Positions 45,396-57,439 are shown, counted from the first letter of the stretch. The stretch: DNA of 64,000 nt from Enchytraeus crypticus (GCA_905160935.1 CAJHZI010000664.1:327001-391000); one strand, 5' to 3'. Numbers and translations are program-made. The notes: generated by a model not told the origin, from the letters alone.

Positions 45396-46523
45396 ATGGC
45401 TGAGTGTAACATTATTATGGCTGACACATCTGACAACCGTAGCGTAATTGTATGCGAACTTTTATGCTATCTGAAATGTAAACTAGGCAAACTTTCTAGC
45501 GTAAAGCTAATGAGTATCGTTGGAGACTTTTATTCGGCGGAAGATATTACTTTAGCAAAAGAACATCTAGTCGATTCGGTGGATAAATTGGGTCTTGAGA
45601 AATGGCCTAAGCCTGCTAAACGTAAGAACAGCGAGAATAAGTCTAAGACAGAGCTGAATGACATATTCAATGTCTTCGCTTTTTTAGATGAGAACTTACT
45701 GTTAAATAAGCCGCCTAGTTTTGTAGCTGCAAATGTGGATAATCTACCTTCATCTAGGCTCGAGGAGGGTGATTTGCGTTGTGTCCTTAACAAGCTGGAT
45801 TATTTGGATACTAAATTGGATAATTCTGCAGTCGCCTCGGCTCCTGTGGATATATTGCAGAAAATCAATGACCTGAAATCCATGATGGGTAAGCTGACTA
45901 ATATTGAAAACCAATTAGCCTCGCTTTCCTCTGGTCAAGTAGAAAGGTTCACTGAGTCTAAACTTCTCAAAGACACATCTTCTAATTCCGTCACTACTGT
46001 CACCAAGGCACCGGGTAGATCATGGGCGGAATTGGTTGAAACCCCACGTCATTCTTATCAAAGTGGAGGTGAAAGAACTTCTGTGACTGCGGAGATGGAC
46101 ACTGATGGTATGGACTCAGAGGGATATCAGCGTGTTCTAGGAAAGAAAAGAAAACGCAGTCCTACCGTTGCAGCCAAACCTAAGGATAACTTGTCAGTGA
46201 AAGCTAAAATCAAACCCAAAACTATTGTAGGTTCTAATACCCAGTGTGCTATTAAAGCGGCTCGTGAAATTAGGAAAAGTAAAATATTCTATGTCTCTAA
46301 CATTGATAAGGAAACTGGATGTGAAGAATTTGAAAGCTGGCTAAAAAACTGTAATATTAAGGTTCACAATGTATTTGCAGCTAAGACACGATTCGAAAAT
46401 TCGAATGCATTCAGGGTCAATATTGATGCTGATGATGTTAATAAATTCATCTCTGAATGCGGCCCACATCTGATTATAAGAGAATGGGTATTTAAACCAC
46501 AGCCGAAACTTTTAGTTGTATAG
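45396..46523 (+). CDS. LINE ORF1 protein, 375 aa, RNA-binding
   Basis: Putative nucleic-acid-binding ORF1 protein of the LINE, expected to coat element RNA in a ribonucleoprotein. The N-terminal region (residues 18-65; ELLCYLKCKL...DFYSAEDITLAKEHL) resembles a short helical module often seen at the start of mollusc and other lophotrochozoan LINE ORF1s. Residues 150-180 look like a weak coiled coil. A basic KKRKRS at 250-255 may be a nuclear localisation signal. Residues 296-370 (IFYVSNIDKETGCEEFESWL...REWVFKP) have the pattern of an RRM-like or related C-terminal fold. No CCHC zinc knuckles are seen, unlike many Jockey gag proteins. The ATG at 45396 is the first in frame after the short leader. 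TAG at 46521-46523 is one base from the ORF2 ATG. Confidence 0.88.
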   Translation: MAECNIIMADTSDNRSVIVCELLCYLKCKLGKLSSVKLMSIVGDFYSAEDITLAKEHLVDSVDKLGLEKWPKPAKRKNSENKSKTELNDIFNVFAFLDENLLLNKPPSFVAANVDNLPSSRLEEGDLRCVLNKLDYLDTKLDNSAVASAPVDILQKINDLKSMMGKLTNIENQLASLSSGQVERFTESKLLKDTSSNSVTTVTKAPGRSWAELVETPRHSYQSGGERTSVTAEMDTDGMDSEGYQRVLGKKRKRSPTVAAKPKDNLSVKAKIKPKTIVGSNTQCAIKAAREIRKSKIFYVSNIDKETGCEEFESWLKNCNIKVHNVFAAKTRFENSNAFRVNIDADDVNKFISECGPHLIIREWVFKPQPKLLVV

Positions 46524-46524
46524 G

Positions 46525-49476
46525 ATGTCTACACATGCTATTCAATTAGATGATAATATCGTAAAGTTAGTAAGTTACAATATGCATGGTTTTAATCAAG
46601 GCATAACTATGTTAAAATCAATGTGCAATAATTATAAGACTGATATTATATTCCTGCAGGAACACTGGTTGACTCCTGATCAATTAAATAATTTTAATTA
46701 TTTCAATGATAAATATGTGGTGTACAGTTCTTCTTCAATGGAAAACACTTTGAAGAATAGTATTTTACGTGGTCGTCCTTTTAAAGGTTTGGCCGTTCTG
46801 TTAGACATTAAATTATGTAGCTTATTTAATTCAGTATCTGTTGTTGCATGTGAGGATCGTTATATGATTGTGGCATTGGATAAGTTATTATTAGTTAATA
46901 TGTATCTTCCTCCTTGTAAAACGGCAGTGGAGCGTGACGAGTTGGAGTTAACGTTCAGTAGGTTAGAGTCCGATATAGCAGGAATTAACTATAGCTATGC
47001 AATAATAGGGGGTGACATGAATTGCAATTTGTTGAAGACGAATACTCAATCCACAATTATTAATGCTAGATTTAATAGCCTAGGTTTTGAGTTGTGTAAT
47101 GCACATCTTGAGATTCCTAGCGAAGTTATGTATACTTTCGCCGTGGAGAAGCGCAATGCTTATTCATACATTGACCATTTTCTTGTCAGTAATGTTAATA
47201 TGAGATTTGTACATTCGTTAGTTACTATTAATGATTTTGACAATCTGTCTGATCACTTACCAGTTGTATTGAACCTCAGGCGTGACGCTATTGTGCAATG
47301 TATTGTTAACGATTTACAAGCAGTCAATGAAATTAGCACTTCTACTCCGAATGTTAAACTCAATCTAGACTGGGTCAATTCTAATAAAACAGAATACTAT
47401 AAAATGACAAGAGAAGAATGTTACCCATTATTCTTGTTACTAAATGAAACTGATATTAACCGGCTATATGATAGTAGACCTGAGTTATTTAATCAATCAT
47501 CTATTAATAACGTTTACAATGAAGTTGTTACCGTATTATACAATGCTTCTATGAAAACTATTAAAAATAGAAGTAAGAAAGGGGTCAAAAAATTTTGGTG
47601 GAACAGTTCTTTGACTGAGGTTAAGGGTTATTCCGCTAAACAGTTTAGTGAGTGGAAAAAAGCTGGGAGGCCCAATGCAGGGCCTTTATATGATGCTAAG
47701 CAGAAAGCTCATAAGGATTACAAGAAAGCTGTTAATCTTGCTAAAATCAATTCAACTAAAGTAATATCTGATAAATTACAACAACAGCTTTTAGAAACGA
47801 AAGCCAATAATTTTTGGAAATGCTGGAAGGGTCATTTTAAAAATAATAATACTTTCAATAGAATAAAGGTTGATGGCTTTCAAAATAATCGTGACATTGC
47901 TAACCACATAGCAAATAATTTCAAATCTGCTTGTACACCAAACTCTGAAATATTTCATAATAAATTTAAAGAGACATACGAAAAGCAAAAATTGGTATAT
48001 ACTTCCGAAGCAAATGATGTTGTTATCGATGTAAGATCCTTGGGAAATGCTATTAATTGTCTTGAGTTAAATAAAGCTGCAGGTAGTGATGGTCTGATGA
48101 TCGAACATTTGTTGTATGCCCATGAATCTGTGTTGATAATAATTAAAACGCTCTTCAATATAATGCTTCGCACTGGATTGGTTCCCGACGCTTTTGGTAT
48201 CGGTAGAACTACACCTATACCAAAATTCAAAGGGTGTAAAAGGGTCGTCTCAGCTGATGATTTTAGGGGGATCACTATATGCCCCGTCATCTCCAAAGTT
48301 TTTGAACATAGTATAAAAAAGTTCATTCAATTACCAACTTCAAGTAGGCAGTTTGGTTTCAAAGATAATGTTGGATGTATTAATGCAATACATACCGTAA
48401 GAAAGGTCATAAAGTATTTCAATGTCAAGCTGAGTACTGTCAATGTTGGTGTTATTGATCTGCGTAAAGCATTTGACAAATGTAATGTTTATGGCATATT
48501 ACATATGCTTCAATGTAGAAAAGTAAATGCATGTATCATTAATACTCTTGAAAATTGGTTCAGCAAAAATAGTACAACTGTAAATTGGGCTGATTCTGTA
48601 TCGGATTGTGTCCAACTGCTATCGGGAGTTAAACAAGGTGGGGTTCTTTCACCTTCTTTGTTTGCCCTTTTTGTTGACACAGTTTTAGACAAATTAGAAG
48701 CTTCTAAATTAGGTTGTTTCATAAATTATAACTGTTATAATAGTTTTATGTATGCAGATGATCTTATTTTATTGAGTATCTCTGTCACTGATCTTCAGAA
48801 ATTATTTAATATTTGTGACATGGCTTTTACAGAGTTAGATTTACCAATAAATGTATCGAAATGTCACTGTATGCGCATCGGTCCTAGGCACAATTTTCAG
48901 TGCAAGCCATTGCAAATTAGAGAAACTTGTATTAATTGGGTGGATAGTATCAAGTATTTGGGAATAAATATTTTAAGAGCTAAATCTTTTAAATGTTGTT
49001 GGAAAGAGAGTAAATGTAAATTTTATACTTCAGTTAACACTATACTGGGGAGACTTGGAACAAAGGTGCATATTGATGTTTTATTAAAATTAATATTCGC
49101 TCAGGCGGTGCCGATCTTACTCTATGGTATTGCGGCCTCCGGTTTGTCCTTTTCAGAATTAAAAGACTTTACGTATGTATATAACAGTATTTTCTTTAAA
49201 ACATTTAAATCTTACGATAAAAATGTTGTACTGAATTGTCAATGGTATTGTGGTTTCTGGCCATTTGAAATATTACTTGATTTTCATAGGTATAACTTTT
49301 TGAGTAAATTAATTGCCGTTAATCAGTTAAATGATAAAATAGAATTAGACAATTCTGACTATTTGGATTACAAAGTTTTAAAAAATAAATATGCACTCCA
49401 GACAAAAGATTCACCAGCTGTGACTCGGTTTAGGTTTTGGTCATATTTTGAAAGTCTAGTTTTAAATACTGAATAG
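46525..49476 (+). CDS. LINE ORF2 polyprotein, 983 aa: AP-like endonuclease and reverse transcriptase
   Basis: It nicks chromosomal DNA and primes reverse transcription of element RNA. The first ATG of the frame is at 46525; upstream codons (TTG TAT AGG) are open but lack ATG. Endonuclease/exonuclease/phosphatase domain, residues ~13-250: YNMHG (N19), LQEHW (E46), VNMY (N125), GGDMN (D164, N166), YIDHFL (D217) and the SDHLP terminus (H244). A linker of ~250 residues follows. Reverse transcriptase, ~515-760: NKAAGSDG, TTPIPK, DDFRGITI, VIDLRKAFD (D645), GVKQGGVLSP (701-710) and FMYADD (D745, D746). The C-terminal ~230 residues lack a recognisable zinc knuckle or RNase H. No mutations in the catalytic positions. 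Translation probably depends on termination-reinitiation at ORF1's stop. Confidence 0.93.
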   Translation: MSTHAIQLDDNIVKLVSYNMHGFNQGITMLKSMCNNYKTDIIFLQEHWLTPDQLNNFNYFNDKYVVYSSSSMENTLKNSILRGRPFKGLAVLLDIKLCSLFNSVSVVACEDRYMIVALDKLLLVNMYLPPCKTAVERDELELTFSRLESDIAGINYSYAIIGGDMNCNLLKTNTQSTIINARFNSLGFELCNAHLEIPSEVMYTFAVEKRNAYSYIDHFLVSNVNMRFVHSLVTINDFDNLSDHLPVVLNLRRDAIVQCIVNDLQAVNEISTSTPNVKLNLDWVNSNKTEYYKMTREECYPLFLLLNETDINRLYDSRPELFNQSSINNVYNEVVTVLYNASMKTIKNRSKKGVKKFWWNSSLTEVKGYSAKQFSEWKKAGRPNAGPLYDAKQKAHKDYKKAVNLAKINSTKVISDKLQQQLLETKANNFWKCWKGHFKNNNTFNRIKVDGFQNNRDIANHIANNFKSACTPNSEIFHNKFKETYEKQKLVYTSEANDVVIDVRSLGNAINCLELNKAAGSDGLMIEHLLYAHESVLIIIKTLFNIMLRTGLVPDAFGIGRTTPIPKFKGCKRVVSADDFRGITICPVISKVFEHSIKKFIQLPTSSRQFGFKDNVGCINAIHTVRKVIKYFNVKLSTVNVGVIDLRKAFDKCNVYGILHMLQCRKVNACIINTLENWFSKNSTTVNWADSVSDCVQLLSGVKQGGVLSPSLFALFVDTVLDKLEASKLGCFINYNCYNSFMYADDLILLSISVTDLQKLFNICDMAFTELDLPINVSKCHCMRIGPRHNFQCKPLQIRETCINWVDSIKYLGINILRAKSFKCCWKESKCKFYTSVNTILGRLGTKVHIDVLLKLIFAQAVPILLYGIAASGLSFSELKDFTYVYNSIFFKTFKSYDKNVVLNCQWYCGFWPFEILLDFHRYNFLSKLIAVNQLNDKIELDNSDYLDYKVLKNKYALQTKDSPAVTRFRFWSYFESLVLNTE

Positions 49477-49645
49477 GTAAATTTTGGTTTAAACAATTAT
49501 CTATTTAGTAAGAATTTTAGTTCTGTTTAGTTTTATTTATGATATATCTTATGTTGTATCTGTAGGTGATATACTTGTTTGTTTTCTGCTTTCGTTTTTG
49601 TTTACTGCCATGACTTTGGTGAAATAAAGATTATATATAAAAGCT
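49477..49645 (+). other. LINE 3' UTR
   Basis: AT-rich, with aataaa at 49623-49628 and no long poly(A). The end is inferred from where the older RTE-like sequence resumes. Confidence 0.6.
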
Positions 49646-49885
49646 ACATCAAATAGGAAGAACTGGATATAACACATTCTAAGGGGAGATAGTTTACAAA
49701 AGAAGGTTGCAGAAGGTAGAATGAAAGGAAGGAGAAGTAAAAGCAGACCTAGTTTACGAATTTTGGATGATTTAAAGATACACTCGTATGCGGACATGAA
49801 GAGGAAAACGAAAGACAGACAGAGTAGAGGCGTTAAATACCATGTACCTGCCAGTAGGCAGTGCACTAGGAGAGAGCATACTATT
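49646..49885 (+). pseudogene. RTE-like LINE fragment, 3' part, downstream of the nested LINE
   Basis: Continues the RTE-like ORF: GRMKGRRSKSRPSLRILDDL, KIHSYADMKRKTKDRQ, then gtacctgccagtaggcagtg (terminal hairpin) and cactaggagagag. Together with 45185-45345 it forms one element split by the 4.3-kb LINE. Confidence 0.82.
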
Positions 49886-51555
49886 TATATAGTGCCACAT
49901 AAAGTATAAGCGAATCCTTGAACCGAATGTGGGTTTGTCCAATGAATGAACATAACCTGAACCACAAGCAATCCTTAATGACATTCATCATTAGTACTCA
50001 ATTTTGTGTACTTTATGTTTTTATATTAAACTATTAGTCATCATCATCTTCCCTTGAATCCCAGTTTACCTAGGGTCGGAATACTAAACTATTGGTACAT
50101 AGTAAAGATAGTTAAATAATAAACTTCAGAAACTTAACAGCCATACAGACTACAAAAACAGCTGAGTACATCGTTTAATTGTTATCAGCTAACTGAAGAA
50201 ATCTCTCACAAGTACAACAGAGGCATTAATCAGGACAGTTCAGTACTAGCCCATATACGTCAGCAGTATCACACTGCCCAGCTGATACATGCTTACAAGT
50301 GTTTCTTAAGTCCAATCATGCGATATAGTCCCAAGGAAATCAGAGGTTAATATACTATGGCGAGCTGTAGGAAAACCAGTCGACAGTAGTTTTACAGCAG
50401 TACTTTACACGACGCGGGTGCTAATATATACAAGTCTTACACTGTCTCATCAATACAAAGGCCTGTAGTATTTAAATTACAGAGCTGCAATGCTGGTGCC
50501 TAGTTTACAGAAATATTACACAACAAAATTGAGAGCGTTTATCAACTTCTTTAAACAATAGCAAAGCAAACACGTTTCACAATATAACGCGCTAATCCAG
50601 TACGTCAAATTAGATCTCAGTCAATAGTACAGGTACAGTCAATTCTGAGAGAAGAATGGAATTTCCACGGGTTGAGATGTATCAAGCGCCAAACACTGCG
50701 AAATAAACACAAAACATACCAATGGAATAAATGCAATCGAAATAAAAATACCAGGACAAAATCGAAAAAGACTTCTTAACTAAGTTCACATCAATGTACT
50801 TTTCAGATAGTACGTTTGTACACTCGATATCTCAACTTTTATTTAGACCAACTACAGTTGATTACAACGGCAGCTATTGAATGCTGCACGGCTACATTGC
50901 TTATGTTATCTATTGTATTTTTACAATCTGAGGTTTGTCAGTCTGATGATGGAATTAAAGGAATAGTGTTATATTTTCTAAATATATTATACGGATATCA
51001 CTGTAAGAAATATTATAGTAGGTAATTAAAAGTCATGCACAAGAAATTTATTTTGCAGCTGATCCCATTAATGTCACTCTACGCTGCAATCACTCACAGT
51101 TTGTTTCATCAGCACGGCCCCGAAAAGCTTCACAATTCTTCCGTGGTTGGAATTTGACAAGTTCTGACAGGTTGCACACAACGAGCGAAACGGACAAAAG
51201 ATAAGATTTCTACTACGACGATTTTACTAGATTAACAAATGAGACCTAAATTCTTCTGCTGTTAAGTCTCGGGATTGTCTTAAAGATTATTCATACATTT
51301 TGAACTTTGAAAAAACGTGTAGGATATTCTAAGATGAAATAAAAATTCTTATATTTAAATAGAAGCTGTAGAGTATCCAAATAATTTTCTCTAATAATAT
51401 TCAAATATGGCGACCACGGACACTGATACCATTGCCTGTCCAATACACCAGTGCCTGTCTCCACACACCAGTGCCTGTACCCACAACATCATCATTAATC
51501 AATAGTAAGCACTGCTGGAACGACGAGTGAAAGCTTTACCTAAGCATCAGGGCAG
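49886..51555. other. Intergenic DNA and probable 3' UTR of the YLPM1-like gene
   Basis: No coding frame recognised. A minus-strand AATAAA (plus tttatt) at 51047-51052 lies ~510 bp past the YLPM1-like stop and could be its polyadenylation signal. A short repeat of caccagtgcctgt at 51446-51482 lies in this interval. Confidence 0.4.
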
Positions 51556-51561
51556 AGCTGT

Positions 51562-51702
51562 TTAAAAGTACTTGGTTCTGTTGAGAGCTCTCTCAGCACA
51601 GCCCTCGTCAGTTATCTTAGCCCAGTCTGTCTGCCCTACGACAAATCCTAACTCTCGCTTCCTTAACTGATCCTTTCTCTCCTCTATATCGGCCCATCTT
51701 AC
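51562..51702 (-). CDS. YLPM1: YLPM1 (ZAP3)-like protein, last coding exon
   Basis: Encodes 46 residues starting VRWADIEERKDQ, continuing LGFVVGQTDWAKITDEG and ending AERALNRTKYF, then TAA at 51562-51564. This is the highly conserved C-terminus of YLP motif-containing protein 1, where vertebrates have VRWADLEE...GFVVGQTDWEKITDE...AEKALNRTKY. YLPM1 is a nuclear protein with a P-loop kinase-like domain, linked to PP1 and to telomerase regulation in mammals. The acceptor is gattgatttgcag ending at 51703. The exon begins in phase 0, matching the upstream exon's GKKR end. The exon is too short to stand out as an ORF. Confidence 0.9.
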   Translation of the reverse strand, partial: VRWADIEERKDQLRKRELGFVVGQTDWAKITDEGCAERALNRTKYF

Positions 51703-52292
51703 CTGCAAATCAATCAATCAATCAACCAATTAATCAATCAACCAGCCAATCAACCTATCGATTATAAATACAGCAAAACAATCACTCATCAATTAATTAG
51801 TAATTTATTTAATTAATGCAAGCTCTCTAGCGTGTATTATCTAATGGCTACTACAAATCACACATTTATTTCGTTTAGCTCCAGGTTCAGCTTATCTGCA
51901 GGTTCTGCTTAGCTCCAGGTTCAGCGTAGCTCCAGGTTCAGCATAGCTCCAGGTTCAGCTTAGCTCCAGGTTCAGCTTAGCTCCAGGTTCAGCATAGCTC
52001 CAGGTTCAGCTTAGCTCCAGGTTCAGCTTAGCTCCAGGTTCAGCTTAGCTCCAGGTTCAGCTTAGCTCCAGGTTCAGCATAGCTCCATGTTCAGCATAGC
52101 TCCAGTTTCAGCATAGCTCCAGGTTCAGCTTAGCTCCAGGTTCAGCATAGCTCCAGGTTCAGCTTAGCTCCTCATGTCTATGTGCGAATGCATCTTACAC
52201 ATCCCCCCTTTCGCATATCCCACTCCATACCACTTAGTTTCAACGAATACAAAGAAAATCTAAAGAAACCAGAAAGATAAGATCATACTTAC
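51703..52292 (-). other. Intron of the YLPM1-like gene, containing minisatellites
   Basis: 590-bp intron with donor GTAAGTATG at 52292 and acceptor TTTGCAG at 51703. It contains an (ATCA)n tract (51710-51765) and the 17-bp minisatellite at 51877-52170. Confidence 0.85.
51877..52170. repeat. 17-bp minisatellite, about 17 copies, intronic
   Basis: Unit tagctccaggttcagct with T/A variation at the last position. Confidence 0.96.
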
Positions 52293-52408
52293 CCTCTTTT
52301 TGCCAGGCTCAGATGTTCGTGACTCGTAATCATCCGGAAGCTGCAAATACTCCTCCAGACTATGAGTGGTCGTCTCTACCTTAGACTTACGAATACCGTC
52401 GAGTTTAT
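52293..52408 (-). CDS. YLPM1: YLPM1 (ZAP3)-like protein, penultimate exon
   Basis: Reads (G)AT then KLDGIRKSKVETTTHSLEEY and LQLPDDYESRTSEPGKKR, matching the LDKLDGL...YLQLPDDY..R.SEPGKKR segment just before the conserved YLPM1 C-terminus. The acceptor is tttgtgtgattgttgtag; the exon starts with two bases of a split codon. The donor AAAGAGG/gtaagtatg is close to consensus. The exon is 116 bp and phase 0 at its 3' end, joining KKR to VRW as in the human protein. The preceding exon should end in G to give Asp. No exon with the P-loop domain could be found in the rest of the window. Confidence 0.9.
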
Positions 52409-53095
52409 CTACAACAATCACACAAAACTGCGTCAGCGACAACTAACCAACAACAAGATGCATTCACAAGCAAGCAATGGTTAACATAGCGTATGAGCTC
52501 AAGGAGAAATTTAAAATTACCCGACTGCCTCAACGATATCACAGATCAGCCTCGATATAAACTGCGCCATAGACGACAAATTCCTGCAAATTAATACGAA
52601 AATATATCGAAATTGAGAGGCTAACCAACGACATGCTCCTGCAGCAGTGTATCAATTGATATTTAAGTATTTCATGGCAACGAGAGATATCAGAGCATAG
52701 TAAAATTACAAAAGGCAACCACGGCGCAAAATATATTCAGTAACAAACGGATTCAATAGTCAAATAGAAACCAATTTCAGGACGATTGGGAATAATCGAC
52801 AAATCTAGGCAGGTCCGGGCAATAGGTTCGAAAATCCATTGCCCTACAGTAAATCTTATCAGAGAGACAATTTTGGTTTTGGGTTGTCGGCATCGGAGTA
52901 AGTGTAAGAAACTGAACTAGCCAGTTCTTTACACTAAAATCAAATAACAGAGAAGAAATCCAATTTGAAATGCATTAACTTTCAGAACTATTTCTCAAGA
53001 AAACACTCAATGTCCGAAAATCACGATGATGATCTTGTTACCTTCACAGACATACAGAATATGATTCACGACAGCTTTACATTCTATTAGCGCAG
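52409..53095. other. Upstream intron of the YLPM1-like gene (probable)
   Basis: A minus-strand segment at 52515-52583 is bounded by acceptor- and donor-like signals, but its phase would give a stop when joined to the next exon, so it is not called. Nothing else was recognised. Confidence 0.45.
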
Positions 53096-53099
53096 CTCA

Positions 53100-53545
53100 T
53101 ATATTCATGCTTCACGTTGAGGCACTGCTCTTATACTCCTGATTCACTTTGAGGCACTGATCTTATACTCCTGATTCACTTTGAGGCACTGATCTTATAC
53201 TCTTGATTCACATTGAGGCACTGATCTTATACTCCTGATTCACTTTGAGGAACTGATCTTATACTCCGGATTCACATTGAGGCACTTATCTTATACTCCT
53301 GATTCACAATGAGGCACTGATCTTATACTCCGCATTCACATTGAGGCACTGATCTTATACTCCTGATTCACTTTGAGGAACTGATCTTATACTCTGGATT
53401 CACATTGAGGCACTGATCCTATACTCCAGATTCACATCGAGGCACTGATCTTATACTCCTGATTCACTTTAGAGGCACTGATCTTATACTCCGGATTCAC
53501 ATTAAGGCACTGATCTTATACTCCTGATTCACATCAGGTACTATA
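53100..53545. repeat. 32-bp minisatellite, about 14 copies
   Basis: Unit gaggcactgatcttatactc plus ctgattcacttt. Variants include cggattcacatt. Probably within the YLPM1-like gene. Confidence 0.95.
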
Positions 53546-55459
53546 TATTCAGAATCAGTTTATATTTCATTGTACTTCATTTCGAAGGGAACATTTCTTT
53601 ATCATCATCTTCAGTATTCCAGCCACTAAGATTGGACTTCAGTGATTCTAAATTCAATTTCAAGGAAAATATCTTTTCCTCCAGCTTCAATTTCATTTGA
53701 ATTTCAATTGCGAGGCGTCAAATAGGCCTAACAATCACTTCCAATCGTTTAACTCCTTCGTCCTTACTGGCTCATCATACAGTTACATCACTTCAACACG
53801 ACGATAATCAGAATGATTTAACGTCCAGTTCCTCTCCCAAGGCGACATCCTCGATAAGGATTAAAGTATAAATAGATTACATGCCACTTAAAATACAACG
53901 TGGCAAGGCAACAAGGCCATTCTTTCCCTTTTATGAACTGAATCGATAATAGAATCTTTAGTCAGAGAGAGAGAAAGAAGCAAGTGTTACGATGTAAGAC
54001 AGGAAGAAAGGTTTTGTTATATTATCTTCTATTCCTTGGATTCCGTCTCGGTTTTAAATACTTTGTTTAAGCTGTGCTTATAAAACCCCAGTAATTGGAA
54101 AATTTATAAATAAATAGGTAGATGCCCACAAAACACAAAAAGCAGCAAACCAAGAAACACAAGGTCAGATATCTCATTATCTGTTTATTATTGATTGTTG
54201 AGTAGAGGGAGAAGGGGTTGGCAGATGATCACAACGTTATTGTAGCAACTTTTAAAATATAATTCCGGAAGTTAATAAGTTGTAATTGTAACAACTAATA
54301 ACACAACAAATTTTTGTCTGAATATCGACAAGAGTCTTTTTGCCTGTCCTCTTAACCCCTCACCCGAAGAGACCCAACTGATCCCTATAGAAATCCTAAT
54401 AACATATAAACATAATTAAGGGAACAATGAGAACACTCGATGCCCAACATAGAAATAAATTCTCATTCTTAAGAAATTTTTTTCTGAAACACTGGAAGAG
54501 AAACCCTGTCTACACTCCTAGGATAAAAATGATAATTTTTTATTTGCACAGTATATCCCCACAAGAATGAACTCTTAATATTTAAAATAAAGCAGCAACA
54601 AGTACAACCAAGTATAACGTTAAACTAAATAGTGCCAGGATTTTGACCTTCAACTCACAGAAGCAACGCCAAAAATTTTTCTTTGCCAAACAAACGTCAA
54701 AAATGTCTTCATATTCGGAATTTGCGATACATAACTATAGCTCAGATGAACTGTATTAAATATTGCTTATTAAAATCACATTAAACATTGCAAGAAAGAT
54801 CTTAAACTGGCAGTGAATCGCATTAAAGAGAAAGTATCAACTCACATACTTTGAAATCATTTGCAATATCGTCGATAGTCAAGGTAACAACATATCCAAA
54901 AATCAGACCAAAAAGTTGTTTTAGAGCATCACGACAGTTATGACCAAACCACTTGTATCAATTCCCAATAAAAAATCGTAAAAAACAAGCCATCAACAGA
55001 AACTGATAGCATTTTAAAAGTAGAAAATATAAGCAAAATTATACACACACAATACTGAAATTTACATGCTTTTTATACAGAGAAAGCATTAGTAGGACAA
55101 AATCAATGGCAGAGTAGCCAATAAATTACAGTATACTTCAAACATAAACGACTCGCTGTAATAGCAATGACAGAGTAGCGAATAAATGACATAGCAGTTC
55201 AAACATAAATGACATGTTTCAATTAAAACGTAGCACGCTAATTAATTATACTACATCAGTGCACATGTAAACGTAACAAAGTTGTACGATCTGGGAGGGT
55301 TTCAATTAAGACGGGATGTTAAATGATATGTGTACATTAATTAGATAATATTATTTTAATTGTCTTCTAAATGAATAGCTTAATATCAAGTCCCGGACAC
55401 ATTTTCTACAGCATTCTTTGCTTCTCTTCATATTTCCGTACATGTGTTATCACATAAAT
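53546..55459. other. AT-rich stretch, no exon confirmed
   Basis: A reversed SINE B scrap (gatttaacgtccagttcctc) is at 53815. A minus-strand open segment at 54845-54950 ends at a GTATGTGAGT donor-like site but lacks an acceptor and any family resemblance. The 8-bp ACATAAAT at 55452-55459 is the left target duplication of the hAT element. Confidence 0.45.
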
Positions 55460-57026
<1,567 letters not shown>

Positions 57027-57034
57027 ACATAAAG

Positions 57035-57439
57035 TATCTCCAGTTTCTGTTAATATTTTACAACATCCACTTTCACTGTAACTTCTTTCTTCTTGAAAAA
57101 TCATCTCCTCCGAACTTACTCCATTCTTCCAGCATACTTATCAACTGCCTGCTCATTTCCATCTGTTAGTACTTCATTTCTGAAGTCCAACTATTGTACT
57201 CTTTCATCACCACAGTGAGAATCAAACATGAATCATTCTAATTGCTTCAATAAACAGCTTCCGGAAAGAGAAAGCTCAAATGGGATCATAATCTACAGAA
57301 AAGTCCTGAATATCATTATCTAAATTAATTATTCAGAGTCACTAGCAATCGCAATATTCAGATTCCAGAAAGCACATTTCCTGCATTAACCGTTTGCAGT
57401 CTTGTTTCCTTAATGCCTATCAATTACTTATACATATTT
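57035..57439. other. Unrecognised stretch
   Basis: A minus-strand GAATGGAGTAAGTT donor-like site at about 57115 follows a short open segment (MSRQLISMLEEW). No homology was recognised. Confidence 0.35.

Larger units (their letters stand above)
45346..49645 (+). mobile_element. Full-length non-LTR retrotransposon, CR1/Jockey group, both ORFs intact
   Basis: About 4.3 kb: a short 5' leader (about 45346-45395), ORF1, ORF2 and a ~165-bp 3' UTR ending near gaaataaagattatatataa. Both ORFs are free of stops and frameshifts and all recognisable catalytic motifs are present, so the copy is young and possibly competent. Clear target-site duplications were not found. The insertion point in the host RTE-like remnant seems to have lost some 15-20 bp. 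Clade assignment within CR1/Jockey-like LINEs is tentative. Confidence 0.9.

Noticed and set aside
49549-49984. Frames of 62-105 codons after the LINE
   Set aside because: They cross the LINE 3' UTR and the RTE-like remnant in non-coding frames.
52512-52585. Minus-strand exon candidate (NLSSMAQFISRLICD) with splice-like borders
   Set aside because: Joining it to the next YLPM1-like exon creates a stop codon, and no family similarity is seen.
54845-54955. Minus-strand open segment ending at GTATGTGAGT (DALKQLFGLIFGYVVTLTID)
   Set aside because: No acceptor upstream of it, and the composition fits chance in AT-rich DNA.
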